Made by a program: the position numbers and the translations under genes | Notes under the pieces: model-generated | What the model saw: the letters and a program-made list of their open reading frames with translations, nothing else | Databases searched by the model: none | What the model was told of the DNA's origin: nothing | Shown: piece after piece, positions 51,939 through 60,759 of the stretch | Layout: every line of letters starts with the position of its first letter | How positions within the stretch are numbered: the stretch's first letter is position 1 | Source of the DNA: an uncultured Methanocorpusculum sp. | GTDB taxonomy: Archaea; Halobacteriota; Methanomicrobia; Methanomicrobiales; Methanocorpusculaceae | Assembly: GCF_963667985.1 (NCBI RefSeq) | Contig: NZ_OY764081.1 | Coordinates: 1,116,001-1,180,000 of the forward strand | DNA: 64,000 bases | Direction of reading: 5' to 3'

Positions 51939-52850
51939 CTATTTTGCCCCGTCCTTTTTTGCTTCCAAATACCAGCAAGGGATGGAACTCTTCATATCAT
52001 CATACCAGAAAAGGACCTCATTTGCCATTTCTACCGCCGTATCGACCTCTTTTTGTCCAAAAGGTACCGACCAGGGGATCGAGCCAAGTGTATTGCTGCT
52101 GATGTACAAGAGAAGCAGATCCCAGAATTCATCAGGAACGGATCCGTCAAAATATCCGTCGATCCGTCCTGCCGCAAAATAGCTACTTCTCTTCGCACAC
52201 CACACGATCCGGTTGAACTCTTCCCAGGGATCCCCATAGTCGATCCGGTTGAAATCGATGATACAGGGCTCTCCCTCCCCGTTGATGATCATATTCCCAC
52301 AGTGATAATCCCCGTGCTGAAAAGACTGCGGCCGGTTTTGTATCAAATGCCTGTGTTTTTCGATCCAGGCAAGCATCAGATCGTCATGCTCGAAACGGAT
52401 GCCGCAGGCAAGATACCTCTCGTTTCGCCAGTCGAGTTTTTTTCCAAACCGGACCCCCCAGGGTTTCATACCTTCCGGTGCCGGAATCGAATTCAGCCGT
52501 CTCTGTAAAATCCCGGCCTTCACCCCCACCCGGTAATGTTCTTCGCGTGAAAGCAGAGGCAAAACGTCTTCTGCTTCTTTGCCTTCTGTCCAGCTGAGAA
52601 GCATGTACACCGAGGAATTGTCCCGGCATCTTCCAAATGCGATCGGTTTTGGCGCCGGAATGCCCCGAGCTTCTATCGTTTTGAGAGCCTCGAACTCCTC
52701 TTTTTTGCGGTCGTATTTGTCTATGGCAGATACGCGAAGCAGAAGTTGTCGGCCGTCGTCTGTTGTCACAAGATATTTTGTGTCGTCGGACCAGCCTTTT
52801 AAGATCGGCGTTATTTCTGTGAACGTATGATCGAAAATCTCGTCCGACAT
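51939..52850 (-). CDS. Aminoglycoside-phosphotransferase-family kinase
   Basis: 303 residues. APH/choline-kinase fold: LLRVSAIDKYDRKKEEFEAL, catalytic loop QHGDYHCGNMIINGEGEPCI (HGDYHxGN) and metal-binding IIDFNRIDYGDPWEEFNRIV. Substrate is probably a small metabolite rather than an antibiotic; context does not tell. Lies 12 bp downstream of tyrS on the same strand. Confidence 0.85.
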   Translation of the reverse strand: MSDEIFDHTFTEITPILKGWSDDTKYLVTTDDGRQLLLRVSAIDKYDRKKEEFEALKTIEARGIPAPKPIAFGRCRDNSSVYMLLSWTEGKEAEDVLPLLSREEHYRVGVKAGILQRRLNSIPAPEGMKPWGVRFGKKLDWRNERYLACGIRFEHDDLMLAWIEKHRHLIQNRPQSFQHGDYHCGNMIINGEGEPCIIDFNRIDYGDPWEEFNRIVWCAKRSSYFAAGRIDGYFDGSVPDEFWDLLLLYISSNTLGSIPWSVPFGQKEVDTAVEMANEVLFWYDDMKSSIPCWYLEAKKDGAK

Positions 52851-52862
52851 AAAAAAAGAGGA

Positions 52863-53816
52863 TTAGTTTTTGTAGCTCTGCACATACGCGTACGCGTCTG
52901 CGAGGAGTTCTGTGAGGGCATCGCCGCATGCGGCTTTGAGATCCATCGGGTGGATCTTTCCTCCGGCGTATGCGGTTTCAAGCTCTGCATAGCTGTGGAA
53001 CTCGAGGTCCCCGCCGAACTTTTCGGGTCTGCGGATCGCGATCGTGTCCATTCTCGGGAAGACGTTGTACCGGAAGATCTGCAGGATCGGGTTTCCTTCC
53101 GTCTCCGGCGGGCAGAATGCTTTCTTCATCTTCTTTTTGATCTCTTCAGGCGAATCGGCGACCGAGACGACGTTTCCTTTCGAAGAGGACATCTTCTCAC
53201 CGTCGAGACCGTTGACGATCGGCGTGTGGATACATACCGGCGGTTTGTATCCGAGGGTCGGGAGGTGTTCGCGGGCGAGCATGTGGATCTTTCTCTGGTC
53301 GATCCCTCCAACCGCTGCATCAACGTTGAAGGTCGGGATGTCGACGACCTGCATGACCGGGTAGACCATCTGGGAGACCATCGGATTATCCATCGCACGG
53401 CCGACCTCGTCCATACTGCGGGTGGCACGGTTCAGGGTGATCTGCTGGCAGAGGGTCAGCACTTCGGTCTGATACTTCGGAGTGAGCTGGACGTCCGTTC
53501 CGAGAACGAACTCTGCGCCTTTGAGACCGACGGCCTCGATGCAGGCTTTGTTGTAGTCGGCAAGCTCTTTGATCTGTTCGAAGGTTCCTTTTCTGTTCAG
53601 ATAGGCGTGCAGGTTTGCAATCAAGACCACGACATCAAACCCTGCTGCTTTCATATCCATCAGTTTATTGATGGTCACCAGGTGACCGAGGTGAATCTCG
53701 CCGCTTGGTTCATAACCGGTATAGACCCGTTTTGTTGGTTTGTTCAACAAAGCTCTGAGTTCGTCTTCGGTGACGATCTCAGCCGTATTACGGGTGACGA
53801 GTTCGTATGCGTCCAT
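52863..53816 (-). CDS. tyrS: Tyrosyl-tRNA synthetase
   Basis: 317 residues from ATG 53816; the frame extends to 53888 but the extra residues are not family-like. Class I signatures: RVYTGYEPSGEIHLGHLVTI (HIGH-type HLGH at 42-45) and KMSSSKGNVVSVADSP. Archaeal/eukaryal type, compact and without the bacterial S4 domain. Charges tRNA-Tyr. Confidence 0.93.
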   Translation of the reverse strand: MDAYELVTRNTAEIVTEDELRALLNKPTKRVYTGYEPSGEIHLGHLVTINKLMDMKAAGFDVVVLIANLHAYLNRKGTFEQIKELADYNKACIEAVGLKGAEFVLGTDVQLTPKYQTEVLTLCQQITLNRATRSMDEVGRAMDNPMVSQMVYPVMQVVDIPTFNVDAAVGGIDQRKIHMLAREHLPTLGYKPPVCIHTPIVNGLDGEKMSSSKGNVVSVADSPEEIKKKMKKAFCPPETEGNPILQIFRYNVFPRMDTIAIRRPEKFGGDLEFHSYAELETAYAGGKIHPMDLKAACGDALTELLADAYAYVQSYKN

Positions 53817-53931
53817 ATCCCGATATGTTGTCCGTGAAATACTATAAAGGATGTGTGACAATGTGTGGACCGGGCTACGGTCTAACATATAGACAGGGGA
53901 AAGACAGTGAAAAAAACAAGGGGTGTTTTTC

Positions 53932-53950
53932 GGCAGGTGTGCTGCCTTTT
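53932..53950. terminator. Hairpin GGCAG-GTGTG-CTGCC with T run
   Basis: 5-bp stem (53932-53936/53942-53946), T4 on the plus strand, and a T-rich stretch beyond it on the minus strand (AACAAGGGGTG complement). It follows the tiny gene at 53949-54038 on the minus strand directly. Confidence 0.4.
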
Positions 53951-54038
53951 AGAGTTTTGGCCCGGACAGGGCAAGGGCGATGATAAGAAGGAGAAGCCCC
54001 GCTATCATCTTGTCCAGGATTGAGGGTTCGTATTTCAT
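53949..54038 (-). CDS. Tiny single-span membrane protein (29 residues)
   Basis: ATG 54038 to TAA 53949 encodes MKYEPSILDKMIAGLLLLII followed by ALALSGPKL: a short polar start and one membrane segment. The pattern 'MKYEPS..DK..' followed by one helix looks like a real small membrane peptide rather than a random frame, but no ribosome-binding site is obvious. Located between tyrS and the membrane-bound regulator. Function unknown. Confidence 0.45.
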   Translation of the reverse strand: MKYEPSILDKMIAGLLLLIIALALSGPKL

Positions 54039-54191
54039 ACTAGATTATTGCCGTTATTCTATCATAAATGCGGCGTTAACTACAAAAATTTTGTTAGTTA
54101 TCCACATAAACGAAAAAATCGGCAGCAAAAACATTTACTGCCGCAGTATATCCCTGCTCTCGTCAGGGATGCCGGTGAAAAAAGAGTTTGC

Positions 54192-55052
54192 TCATGTTTC
54201 CATCATGATGCGTTCACCGCCACCCAACACTTCAGGCTCCATTCTGAAATACACATTCATGGCATCCGGGCTGAGCGAGTAGTAATAGATCCCCTCTTCT
54301 TTCACTTCGGTAAGTAATCGGTCGTCGATTTTTTTCAAATGAAAATATACGGTGTCCGGAGATTTGCCGATGATCCCGGCGATCTCGTGACGTGTCAGGT
54401 TTGGATGATGATATAATGTTTTGAAGATCGATCTCGTTGTTTCATTTTCCAGAATGCCGTATATGATCGGTTCTAAGGATTCCTGATCGATCGGGTGTGC
54501 CGAATAGTACGTTCTTCCGTTCACTTCGGCTGCAAATATTTTCTGCTCGATCTGGAGCCGGTGAAGCTGATAGGCAACGGATCCCCGGGAACTTCCCACC
54601 CCGTCGACGATCTGTTTTTGCGAGCAGAATTTGTGCTGCCGAATGTAGGCGAGGATCCTTGCCTGCGTTGATTTCGGATTTTTTTCGGGAGATTTGCGGC
54701 GGCAGAAGACGATGAAGGTACCGCAGACACCAAAGATCGTAGTAAGAAGCGGAATCATCATTGTTCTGGTCATGTTTCCAAGAGGCGTTGGTTCAAAGAA
54801 ATCAAAGTATGAGCCGATGTAGATGGGAAGCACGGTTTTCCAGTAAACAAGGTTCAGCCATCCGGTAATTGTTACTCCCTCAATTCCGTCATCAATAGGA
54901 ACTATCTCATAATCTGCCGGGGCTATTACCAAGTCATCTTCGCCGGGATACGTGTAATAGAAGTCAAAGGCGCTCACAGGTCCACATATACCTGCAAGTA
55001 CGCAGAGGAGCACAACACATAGAAAAATGTGGATTTTGTATCTAAACGGCAT
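54192..55052 (-). CDS. Membrane-anchored regulator with two winged-helix domains
   Basis: 286 residues. Signal/anchor segment 7-29, extracellular region about 30-90 (FDFYYTYPGEDDLVIAPADY), second membrane segment about 96-117, then cytoplasmic tandem wHTH modules: ARILAYIRQHKFCSQKQIVD...GSVAYQLHRLQI and RSIFKTLYHHPNLTRHEIAG...DTVYFHLKKIDD. A one-component transmembrane sensor. Its start overlaps the stop of a secreted protein gene by 11 bp, so the secreted protein may be its ligand or partner. It sits at the edge of the repeat-delimited surface-gene array. Confidence 0.75.
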   Translation of the reverse strand: MPFRYKIHIFLCVVLLCVLAGICGPVSAFDFYYTYPGEDDLVIAPADYEIVPIDDGIEGVTITGWLNLVYWKTVLPIYIGSYFDFFEPTPLGNMTRTMMIPLLTTIFGVCGTFIVFCRRKSPEKNPKSTQARILAYIRQHKFCSQKQIVDGVGSSRGSVAYQLHRLQIEQKIFAAEVNGRTYYSAHPIDQESLEPIIYGILENETTRSIFKTLYHHPNLTRHEIAGIIGKSPDTVYFHLKKIDDRLLTEVKEEGIYYYSLSPDAMNVYFRMEPEVLGGGERIMMET

Positions 55053-55488
55053 TGAATTGCAAAGTATATAGCTGAGTACCGCTCACCGATGCCCCATTAA
55101 TGTAGATTGTCCATTGGCCCTCTGCAATATTTCCGCTTATAGTAAGGGGAATCACTCCATTTGCTACTCCATCAAATGAATCGTAATATGGTTCATAGGA
55201 AGATCCATCCGGTTTGGTTATCACCATGTAGAGAGTATTTTGTGTATTTCCCCATGAGAGAGCAATCTCAATTCTTGTTTTACCGGCAGGAAGGATATAT
55301 GAGTGACTCTTCCATTCTCCTTGGGTAATGGTATCGTAGAGCGGCGGAGCTTTGCTGCTATCGGTAAATTTGTACCAGGGAGTTATCGTATACTTTGCGG
55401 CATTCTCAGAAAAATCAGCTGCACCCGCAGGCATTACACAGCATGCGGTCAAAAGGAGCATGCCGATCAAAAGAATCTGTATCTTCAT
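55042..55488 (-). CDS. Secreted beta-rich protein
   Basis: 148 residues. Signal peptide MKIQILLIGMLLLTACCVMP ending AGA-AD. The mature part is beta-rich with SHSYILPAGKTRIEIALSWG, LYMVITKPDGSSYEPYYDSF and GQWTIYINGASVSGTQLYTL, resembling pre-peptidase/PPC-type beta-sandwich domains. Coupled to the membrane-anchored regulator. Divergent from the protease array; the perfect inverted repeat at 55522-55601 lies in its upstream region. Confidence 0.6.
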   Translation of the reverse strand: MKIQILLIGMLLLTACCVMPAGAADFSENAAKYTITPWYKFTDSSKAPPLYDTITQGEWKSHSYILPAGKTRIEIALSWGNTQNTLYMVITKPDGSSYEPYYDSFDGVANGVIPLTISGNIAEGQWTIYINGASVSGTQLYTLQFNAV

Positions 55489-55521
55489 ACATTGGTATGT
55501 TCTGTTGTTTCTTTGTTATAA

Positions 55522-55612
55522 ATACATTGAGCATAGATTCCAATTCTGCTTCATTCTCTTTAACTCTTGAATACATGCATTGGAATCTATGCTCAATGTA
55601 TTGATAATAGAT
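55522..55612. repeat. Array repeat copy 1 with perfect 23-bp inverted arms
   Basis: Left arm 55522-55544 and right arm 55579-55601 are exact reverse complements (right arm contains TTGGAATCTATGCTCAATGT), 34 bp apart, followed by TGATAATAGATG. The right arm and trailing sequence are the unit repeated at 58.4, 59.05, 59.73, 60.65, 63.38 and 63.98 kb. Lies between divergent genes, so it may serve both. Confidence 0.8.
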
Positions 55613-55727
55613 GAAAAAGAAGGGATAGTTGTGGATTGATTTCCAATCCGCAAGATTATCAAAAAGAGGTTTTTCCTCTGGTGTTGCTTACATATATGCG
55701 ATGAGGAATCTTTCTACCGAGGTTAAA

Positions 55728-57077
55728 ATGAATTTTACTAAACGACGTATTGAAATTTTATCACTTCTTCTGCTGATAATTGCAGTAATGCTTATTTTTC
55801 CAGTAAGTGCAGAAACTGCAGACGGTGATAACGTACCAATTTTTACCCTCCCTGGTAAAACAACGATTTATGATATGAAAATGATTACAGAAAAATCTGA
55901 ATCATCAATAGATTACGATTCTTTGAAGATTCCAGAGAGTGTCATAGCCTCATCTGATGCCAAAAAAGCATCAGGCGAGATAGCAAAAGATTCAGAAATC
56001 TATGATGTGATTTGTTTCAACAACCCCATTCCCGACCGTCAGGCTGAAATCACACTTCCAATCACATTATACGGAAAAGACTATCTTCTTCTCCTTAAAA
56101 GAATGAATTTTGAAAACATTGATGATGGTATTGATTCCTATGAGGGCGTGATTTCAGGCATTGATGACTCGCATGTTGTTTTGACCGCAGATATGGATAA
56201 TATTCTTTGTGGATTTATAAGCTATCCTGGTGAATACATCACCATCTCTGCAATTCAGGCAAGTGAAAACAGCCGAACAACTGGTATGCCATTGCATATC
56301 GTATATTCAGAGTATGATATGCTTCAGCCAGTTGAACCGATTGAATTCTGCGGATTCAAAGATCAGGTTCAAACGACCTCATTATCTGAAAACATCGTAA
56401 AACCAGCTGGATCAAACTCAAAGGGACCATATGACACGGTTTATGTTGATGTACTTGTTGTAACAGACGACGCTTTTTACTCTAGTAGCTGGGTAACAAT
56501 CGCTGAAAGTTATATTGCAACAGCAAATTCAATCACCAGTTATGGTAGAGATGACGTAAAAGTTGTTTTAGTACCGCATTATGATGTCTCACAAAAATCT
56601 CAGTTAAGTGCTAATTCTTCAATTACTACATATCCTTTAGAGACTCTGGCATATTATTATCCGCTGTCGACTTTAGACTCTTTGAATGTTGATTTGTGTG
56701 TTTATCTTGGGGGATATGATATTGAAGGGGTGAATTATAAAGCTCAAGGGATGTCATAGGGATATGATACCAGATATGCATGGTCCCAAATGGTCTCTGA
56801 TGCGAATGATTTCCTCTCTAATATTTACAATGGAAACGATTATGCAAGAACATTCTGTATCATTCATGAAATTGGACATTGTTTCGGAGCAGTACATGAA
56901 CAAACATACACATGGGGATTATTACTTAATGTAAGAAATACCGTTATGCTTAGTGAGTATTATGGGAGTCCATTTAACTTATTCGAGTTTTCCTCACCAT
57001 CTTATCATGGGGATTCGACACATAATAATGCACAGATAATTAGAAATAATAAAACCAATGTTAGTTTGCACACGTAA
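55728..57077 (+). pseudogene. Secreted metzincin-like metalloprotease, in-frame TAG
   Basis: Start ATG 55728 (GAGG site). Signal segment LSLLLLIIAVMLIFPVSAET, propeptide-like region with FENIDDGIDSYEGVISGIDD, then a catalytic domain: YVDVLVVTDDAFYSSSWVTI and zinc site IIHEIGHCFGAVHEQT (HExxHxxGxxH), Met-turn RNTVMLS, end SPSYHGDSTHNNAQIIRNN. One TAG (56757-56759, after KAQGMS) interrupts it 40 codons before the zinc site; the frame is otherwise intact on both sides. The paralog at 60760 aligns across the stop. Without readthrough no active enzyme is made. Confidence 0.8.
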
Positions 57078-57092
57078 ACTACATCTGTAATC

Positions 57093-57812
57093 ATGACTGA
57101 ACATACCAAAAACACAAAAGCAAGTGTCATCTGCATGGCACTCATCTATTTTTTGCCGCTATGCATTATATCGGCATATTTATCCTGGATAGTACCACTG
57201 TTAACATCCCTGTCAAATTCTCTCACAGACGGCATGTTTGCAAGTCTGATGGTTCTTTTGCCGCTCGCCGCTCTGATCGGAGTGATTACGTATAAGAAAA
57301 CAGTCGGCAGGGAAACCACAAAATGGGTCACGATCCTTATACTTGCGTTAGTTCTTTTGCTCGTCATCAACATCGGCATGGGGATCACAAACATCATCGA
57401 CGGAGCCTTCACCTCTTCTCAGGCAATGCTGACGAATTTCCTGCGAACACCGATTTGGGTCACACCTTTCTATTTCGTCCTGATCCTTGCACCTCTCTTC
57501 TCTCTTGTTGTCCCGAAGCTTTGCGAAGGACAAAAACCGCAGAAGATCCTGTCGGGAGTTTCGAAAGGGTTTGCCGTATTCAGCTTTTTCTATCTGATCT
57601 ATGCTATCTATAGCGGCATATCAGGAGATGCATATGATGTTGTTGTCCCTGGAATGCCACCTGCGTATCCCTGGTATATATCCCCTATGTTTATGTTGAG
57701 CCTCGCCATTATCTGGGTCGTTTTCGGTCTCGCGGTTGGAGCCTGTATGATTTGGATATGTCGAAAATCTGAAAATGATGTATGTATGCGTAACGAATGT
57801 GATGAAAAATGA
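57093..57812 (+). CDS. Multi-span membrane protein, array family A
   Basis: 239 residues with about six hydrophobic segments (15-35, 50-68, 77-100, 122-142, 160-178, 203-225) and a Cys-containing tail CRKSENDVCMRNECDEK. Nearly the same protein is encoded at 59831 (paralog), differing mostly in the first loop. Starts 15 bp after the protease pseudogene and overlaps the next gene by 4 bp. No transporter or enzyme motif seen; it could be an immunity or anchoring partner of the secreted proteins. Confidence 0.65.
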   Translation: MTEHTKNTKASVICMALIYFLPLCIISAYLSWIVPLLTSLSNSLTDGMFASLMVLLPLAALIGVITYKKTVGRETTKWVTILILALVLLLVINIGMGITNIIDGAFTSSQAMLTNFLRTPIWVTPFYFVLILAPLFSLVVPKLCEGQKPQKILSGVSKGFAVFSFFYLIYAIYSGISGDAYDVVVPGMPPAYPWYISPMFMLSLAIIWVVFGLAVGACMIWICRKSENDVCMRNECDEK

Positions 57813-58240
57813 ACACTAAAAAAAGTATACTCATTATCGTTCTGTGTATAGTAGTGCTGATATGTGCCTCTGCGATTTGGTTTTCAGTATTTGGTCTTCC
57901 GTTTACTGATACAAAACCGCAAATACAGCACCCGATAAATATCGACATAACATTTCCGACAGAAGGGGGGACAGTAAACTATGATGTTGTTCCGGCAGGC
58001 CATGGGGTTTTTGGAACAATCCTTTCGGATTATGAAATAGAATCAGCATATGTCAAGTGTTTTGGTTACGGTGAACCGGAATTAACAAAAATAACATCAT
58101 ATACAGGTATGCTTTGCGGAGTTCCTACAACACCTGGAAAAACAAACATCACAGTTGTTGTTACTGATGTTAAAGGAAACACAGCAGAAAAGACGATTAA
58201 CTTTACTGTAATAACAGGTCCACCTGCTCCTCCAAAATAA
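57809..58240 (+). CDS. Exported Ig-like domain protein
   Basis: 143 residues: signal anchor (about 7-28), then a beta-sandwich with TFPTEGGTVNYDVVPAGHGV, ITSYTGMLCGVPTTPGKTNI and VVVTDVKGNTAEKTINFTVI, the ending pattern of putative-Ig (He_PIG/cadherin-like) domains, and a Pro tail. Probably exposed on the cell surface. ATGA overlap with the preceding membrane protein gene. Confidence 0.65.
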   Translation: MNTKKSILIIVLCIVVLICASAIWFSVFGLPFTDTKPQIQHPINIDITFPTEGGTVNYDVVPAGHGVFGTILSDYEIESAYVKCFGYGEPELTKITSYTGMLCGVPTTPGKTNITVVVTDVKGNTAEKTINFTVITGPPAPPK

Positions 58241-58437
58241 AAATAGCAAAACTGTTTGGATATTATTTCCATTGACATCAAACTTTTTTTTTAATAAAAA
58301 CCAAATTACAAAAATTCGCTGAAGAATGAGATCGAGATTAAACCGCTGAGAGTATGGGCGGAGAGTGTCAAAGTCAGGGTAGAAATTGACCTGTTTTCTA
58401 TTGCCCATAATATTCACGATTCCAACAGATATACCCA

Positions 58438-58485
58438 TCATTGGATTCTGGGCTCAATGTATTGATAAGAGATGAGGGAGATAAG
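58438..58485. repeat. Array repeat copy 2
   Basis: CATTGGATTCTGGGCTCAAT continuing GTATTGATAAGAGATGAGGG. A GATTCCAA partner arm lies ~25 bp upstream (near 58417), giving GATTCCAA-n-TTGGATTC. The shared downstream part ATAATTTTAGTGTTGTTGAA is identical to copy 6. Confidence 0.75.
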
Positions 58486-58546
58486 ATAATTTTAGTGTTG
58501 TTGAACGTAAACCACGTATAAAATCTCTCAAAGTCAGGTATACATA

Positions 58547-58957
58547 ATGGACGAAAAATCTGCCAAATCTAAAAAAATCATCGCCGGCATTCTCATTCTG
58601 ATCGTTGGCTTGAGCATCGGGTATCTCATTTTATTTTTTGGTGTGGGTCTTGGAGATACGTGGGGGATGACATTGCATTATTATCCCAGCTATGATATCA
58701 ATAATAGTACCCATCGTACCTTGGAACTGGTTGTTCCAACATAGGATGATTTCAAAATATATCCTGCATTAAAAGAGGCTTTCCTTACCAGAGATACAAA
58801 TATCGACACTTCGGATCCTGAAAAAGAAATATATCAGGTTAATTCTGTCGGAATACAAACTAGGCAGCAGATCAAGGAAATTAGGGAATATGTCGCAAAC
58901 AAAGTTTTTTTTTATTGGGAAGGGGGATATTACGTGGTGATCATGCCTATAGAATAG
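58547..58957 (+). pseudogene. Small anchored 'WEGxYY' protein with in-frame TAG
   Basis: MDEKSAKSKKIIAGILILIV starts a one-span protein. TAG at 58742-58744 follows LELVVPT; the frame continues DDFKIYPALKEAFLTRDTNI and ends FYWEGGYYVVIMPIE-TAG at 58957. The paralog at 63486 has Glu at the stop position (VPTEE), so one substitution (GAG or GAA to TAG) explains it. Both halves are otherwise intact. Confidence 0.8.
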
Positions 58958-59050
58958 AGATATACCTCCTTGTTTTTACAGAAAATCCTCTCTCTTTGAA
59001 ACCTATTTTATTCCCGCATATATTCTCACGATTCCAAGGGATACTCCCGG

Positions 59051-59095
59051 CATTGGAATCTATGCTCAATGTATTGATAATAGATGAGGGAGAGA
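59051..59095. repeat. Array repeat copy 3
   Basis: CATTGGAATCTATGCTCAAT continuing GTATTGATAATAGATGAGGG, with CACGATTCCAAGGGATACTC immediately upstream as the opposing arm. Located after the WEGxYY pseudogene, about 150 bp before the next start codon. Confidence 0.75.
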
Positions 59096-59224
59096 GTAAT
59101 TCTCATGTCGTTGAAGGTACATTACACAATCTCTCAACGTCAGGTACCCAGGATAGTTATTGTAAGAATAGGTACAATTGATACTCCGATTGGGGTGTAG
59201 ATCACTCCTGAGAGGCAATTCACC

Positions 59225-59689
59225 ATGATCACCATGACCAATTACCGCATAAGAGTCATCTCGTGTTTAATACTACTCGTATTATTCTCAAGTATTCCAA
59301 CGATTCTGCTCAGAACGTATGATATGCATAATGGGGTCAGTATGTCGGTGGTTCTCCCGATGTATTTTGCGGGCCTCATTATTGGAGGTATTGTTGCTGT
59401 TGTAACAGTATGGATGGATAAAAAGTATCCTCCTCCAAAACAGGCCCGCGTTGTTGTACAGCCGGTTTCGGATAAAAATGCCGAGAGAGTAAAATGGGTG
59501 TTCATCGGGATCCTTACGGGAATAGTAATTCTCTTTACATGGCTGATCGTCGTGTATGTGCCTTCTGCAAAGAGCGGATTTACGTCAGTTGCCTATATCT
59601 GCGGTCTATGTTTCGGTCTCCTGATACTGCTTGCTTTCATGAAAAGTACCGCGATCTACGGATATCTTTCAACCATACGTAAAAAATAA
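59225..59689 (+). CDS. Four-span membrane protein
   Basis: 154 residues with hydrophobic segments at about 10-27, 41-62, 93-113 and 121-140, the middle loop containing KKYPPPKQARVVVQPVSDKN. GAGAGG site upstream of ATG 59225 (a second ATG is three codons in). No known family. Monocistronic, bracketed by repeat copies 3 and 4. Confidence 0.6.
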   Translation: MITMTNYRIRVISCLILLVLFSSIPTILLRTYDMHNGVSMSVVLPMYFAGLIIGGIVAVVTVWMDKKYPPPKQARVVVQPVSDKNAERVKWVFIGILTGIVILFTWLIVVYVPSAKSGFTSVAYICGLCFGLLILLAFMKSTAIYGYLSTIRKK

Positions 59690-59725
59690 CGGGATGAGCT
59701 GGTGCCGGCAGGAAATACATCAAGA

Positions 59726-59770
59726 ATTGGATTCTGGGCTCAATGTATTGATAATAGATGAGGGAAAAGG
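59726..59770. repeat. Array repeat copy 4
   Basis: AATTGGATTCTGGGCTCAAT continuing GTATTGATAATAGATGAGGG. The upstream arm is poorly conserved in this copy. Ends about 65 bp before the start at 59831. Confidence 0.75.
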
Positions 59771-59830
59771 TGTAATTATAGATCATAGAAACCATCTCCA
59801 CAATCATAATGTCACACTCCTTGCCTGATC

Positions 59831-60535
59831 ATGACTGAACAAACCAAAAACACCCAACGAAGTGTCATCTGCATGGCACTCATCTATCTATTACCAGTAT
59901 GCATTTCTTCGGCATATATCTCATGGAATATATTTTTGCCAAACGCCGTCACTGAAGGACTGTTTGCGAGTCTGATGTTTCTTCTGCCGATCGCAGCCCT
60001 CATCGGGGCGATAATGTATAAGAAAACGCTCGGCAGAGAAAACACGACATGGTTAACGGTCCTTATAATTGCACTTGTTCTTTTGCTCGTCATCAACATC
60101 GGAATGTGCATTACAAACATCATCGGCGGAACCATCACTTCTCCGGCAATGCTGACGAATTTCCTGCGAACCTTGATTTGGATCACTTTCGTCTATTTCT
60201 CCCTGATCCTTGCTCCTCTCTTCTCCCTTGTTGTTCCGAAGCTTTGCGAAGCACGAAAACCACAGACGATCCTGTCGGGAGTCTCGAAAGGGTTTGCCGT
60301 ATTCGGCATCTTCTATCTGATCTATTCTACGTTTAGCGGCATAGCAGGAGATGCATATGATGTTGTTGTCCCCGGAATGCCTCCTGCTTATCCCTGGTAT
60401 ATATCCCCGATTTTTCTGTTGAGCCTTAGCATAATCTGGGCCCTCTTCGATCTCGCGGTTGGAGCCTGTATGATTTGGCTGTGTCGAAAATCTGAAAATG
60501 ATGTATGCATGCGTAACGAATGTGATGAAAAATGA
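59831..60535 (+). CDS. Multi-span membrane protein, array family A (paralog)
   Basis: 234 residues, paralog of 57093-57812 with the same six-segment plan and the same tail CRKSENDVCMRNECDEK. Begins MTEQTKNTQRSVICMALIYL. Differences cluster in the first extracellular loop. Duplication also carried the upstream sequence. Monocistronic here, without the Ig-like partner gene. Confidence 0.65.
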   Translation: MTEQTKNTQRSVICMALIYLLPVCISSAYISWNIFLPNAVTEGLFASLMFLLPIAALIGAIMYKKTLGRENTTWLTVLIIALVLLLVINIGMCITNIIGGTITSPAMLTNFLRTLIWITFVYFSLILAPLFSLVVPKLCEARKPQTILSGVSKGFAVFGIFYLIYSTFSGIAGDAYDVVVPGMPPAYPWYISPIFLLSLSIIWALFDLAVGACMIWLCRKSENDVCMRNECDEK

Positions 60536-60644
60536 ACACAATACAGAATCCAAACAGACCTGATATTTGAATACTGCAATCTGCGGATGTGATCCCCTCC
60601 CTCTATTTTCTCACTATTTGTCTCACGATTCCGACGGATACATT

Positions 60645-60695
60645 CTGCATTGGAATCTAGGCTCAATGTATTGATAATAGATGAGGGAGAAAGGG
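60645..60695. repeat. Array repeat copy 5
   Basis: CATTGGAATCTAGGCTCAAT continuing GTATTGATAATAGATGAGGG, with CACGATTCCGACGGATACAT upstream as the opposing arm. It is preceded by ATCTGCGGATGTGATCCCCT, a segment also found before copy 6, so the repeated unit is longer than the core. Confidence 0.75.
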
Positions 60696-60759
60696 TAGTT
60701 TTAGTGTTGTTGAAGTTACAACAACGGTAAAAATTTTATGAAGAGGAGAACACAGTAAA

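Noticed and set aside
56757..58744. TAG codons in array genes read as pyrrolysine
   Set aside because: The third broken gene has TAA, TAG is an ordinary terminator of several genes here (for example 7920, 49056, 63884), and no pyl genes are seen in the window.
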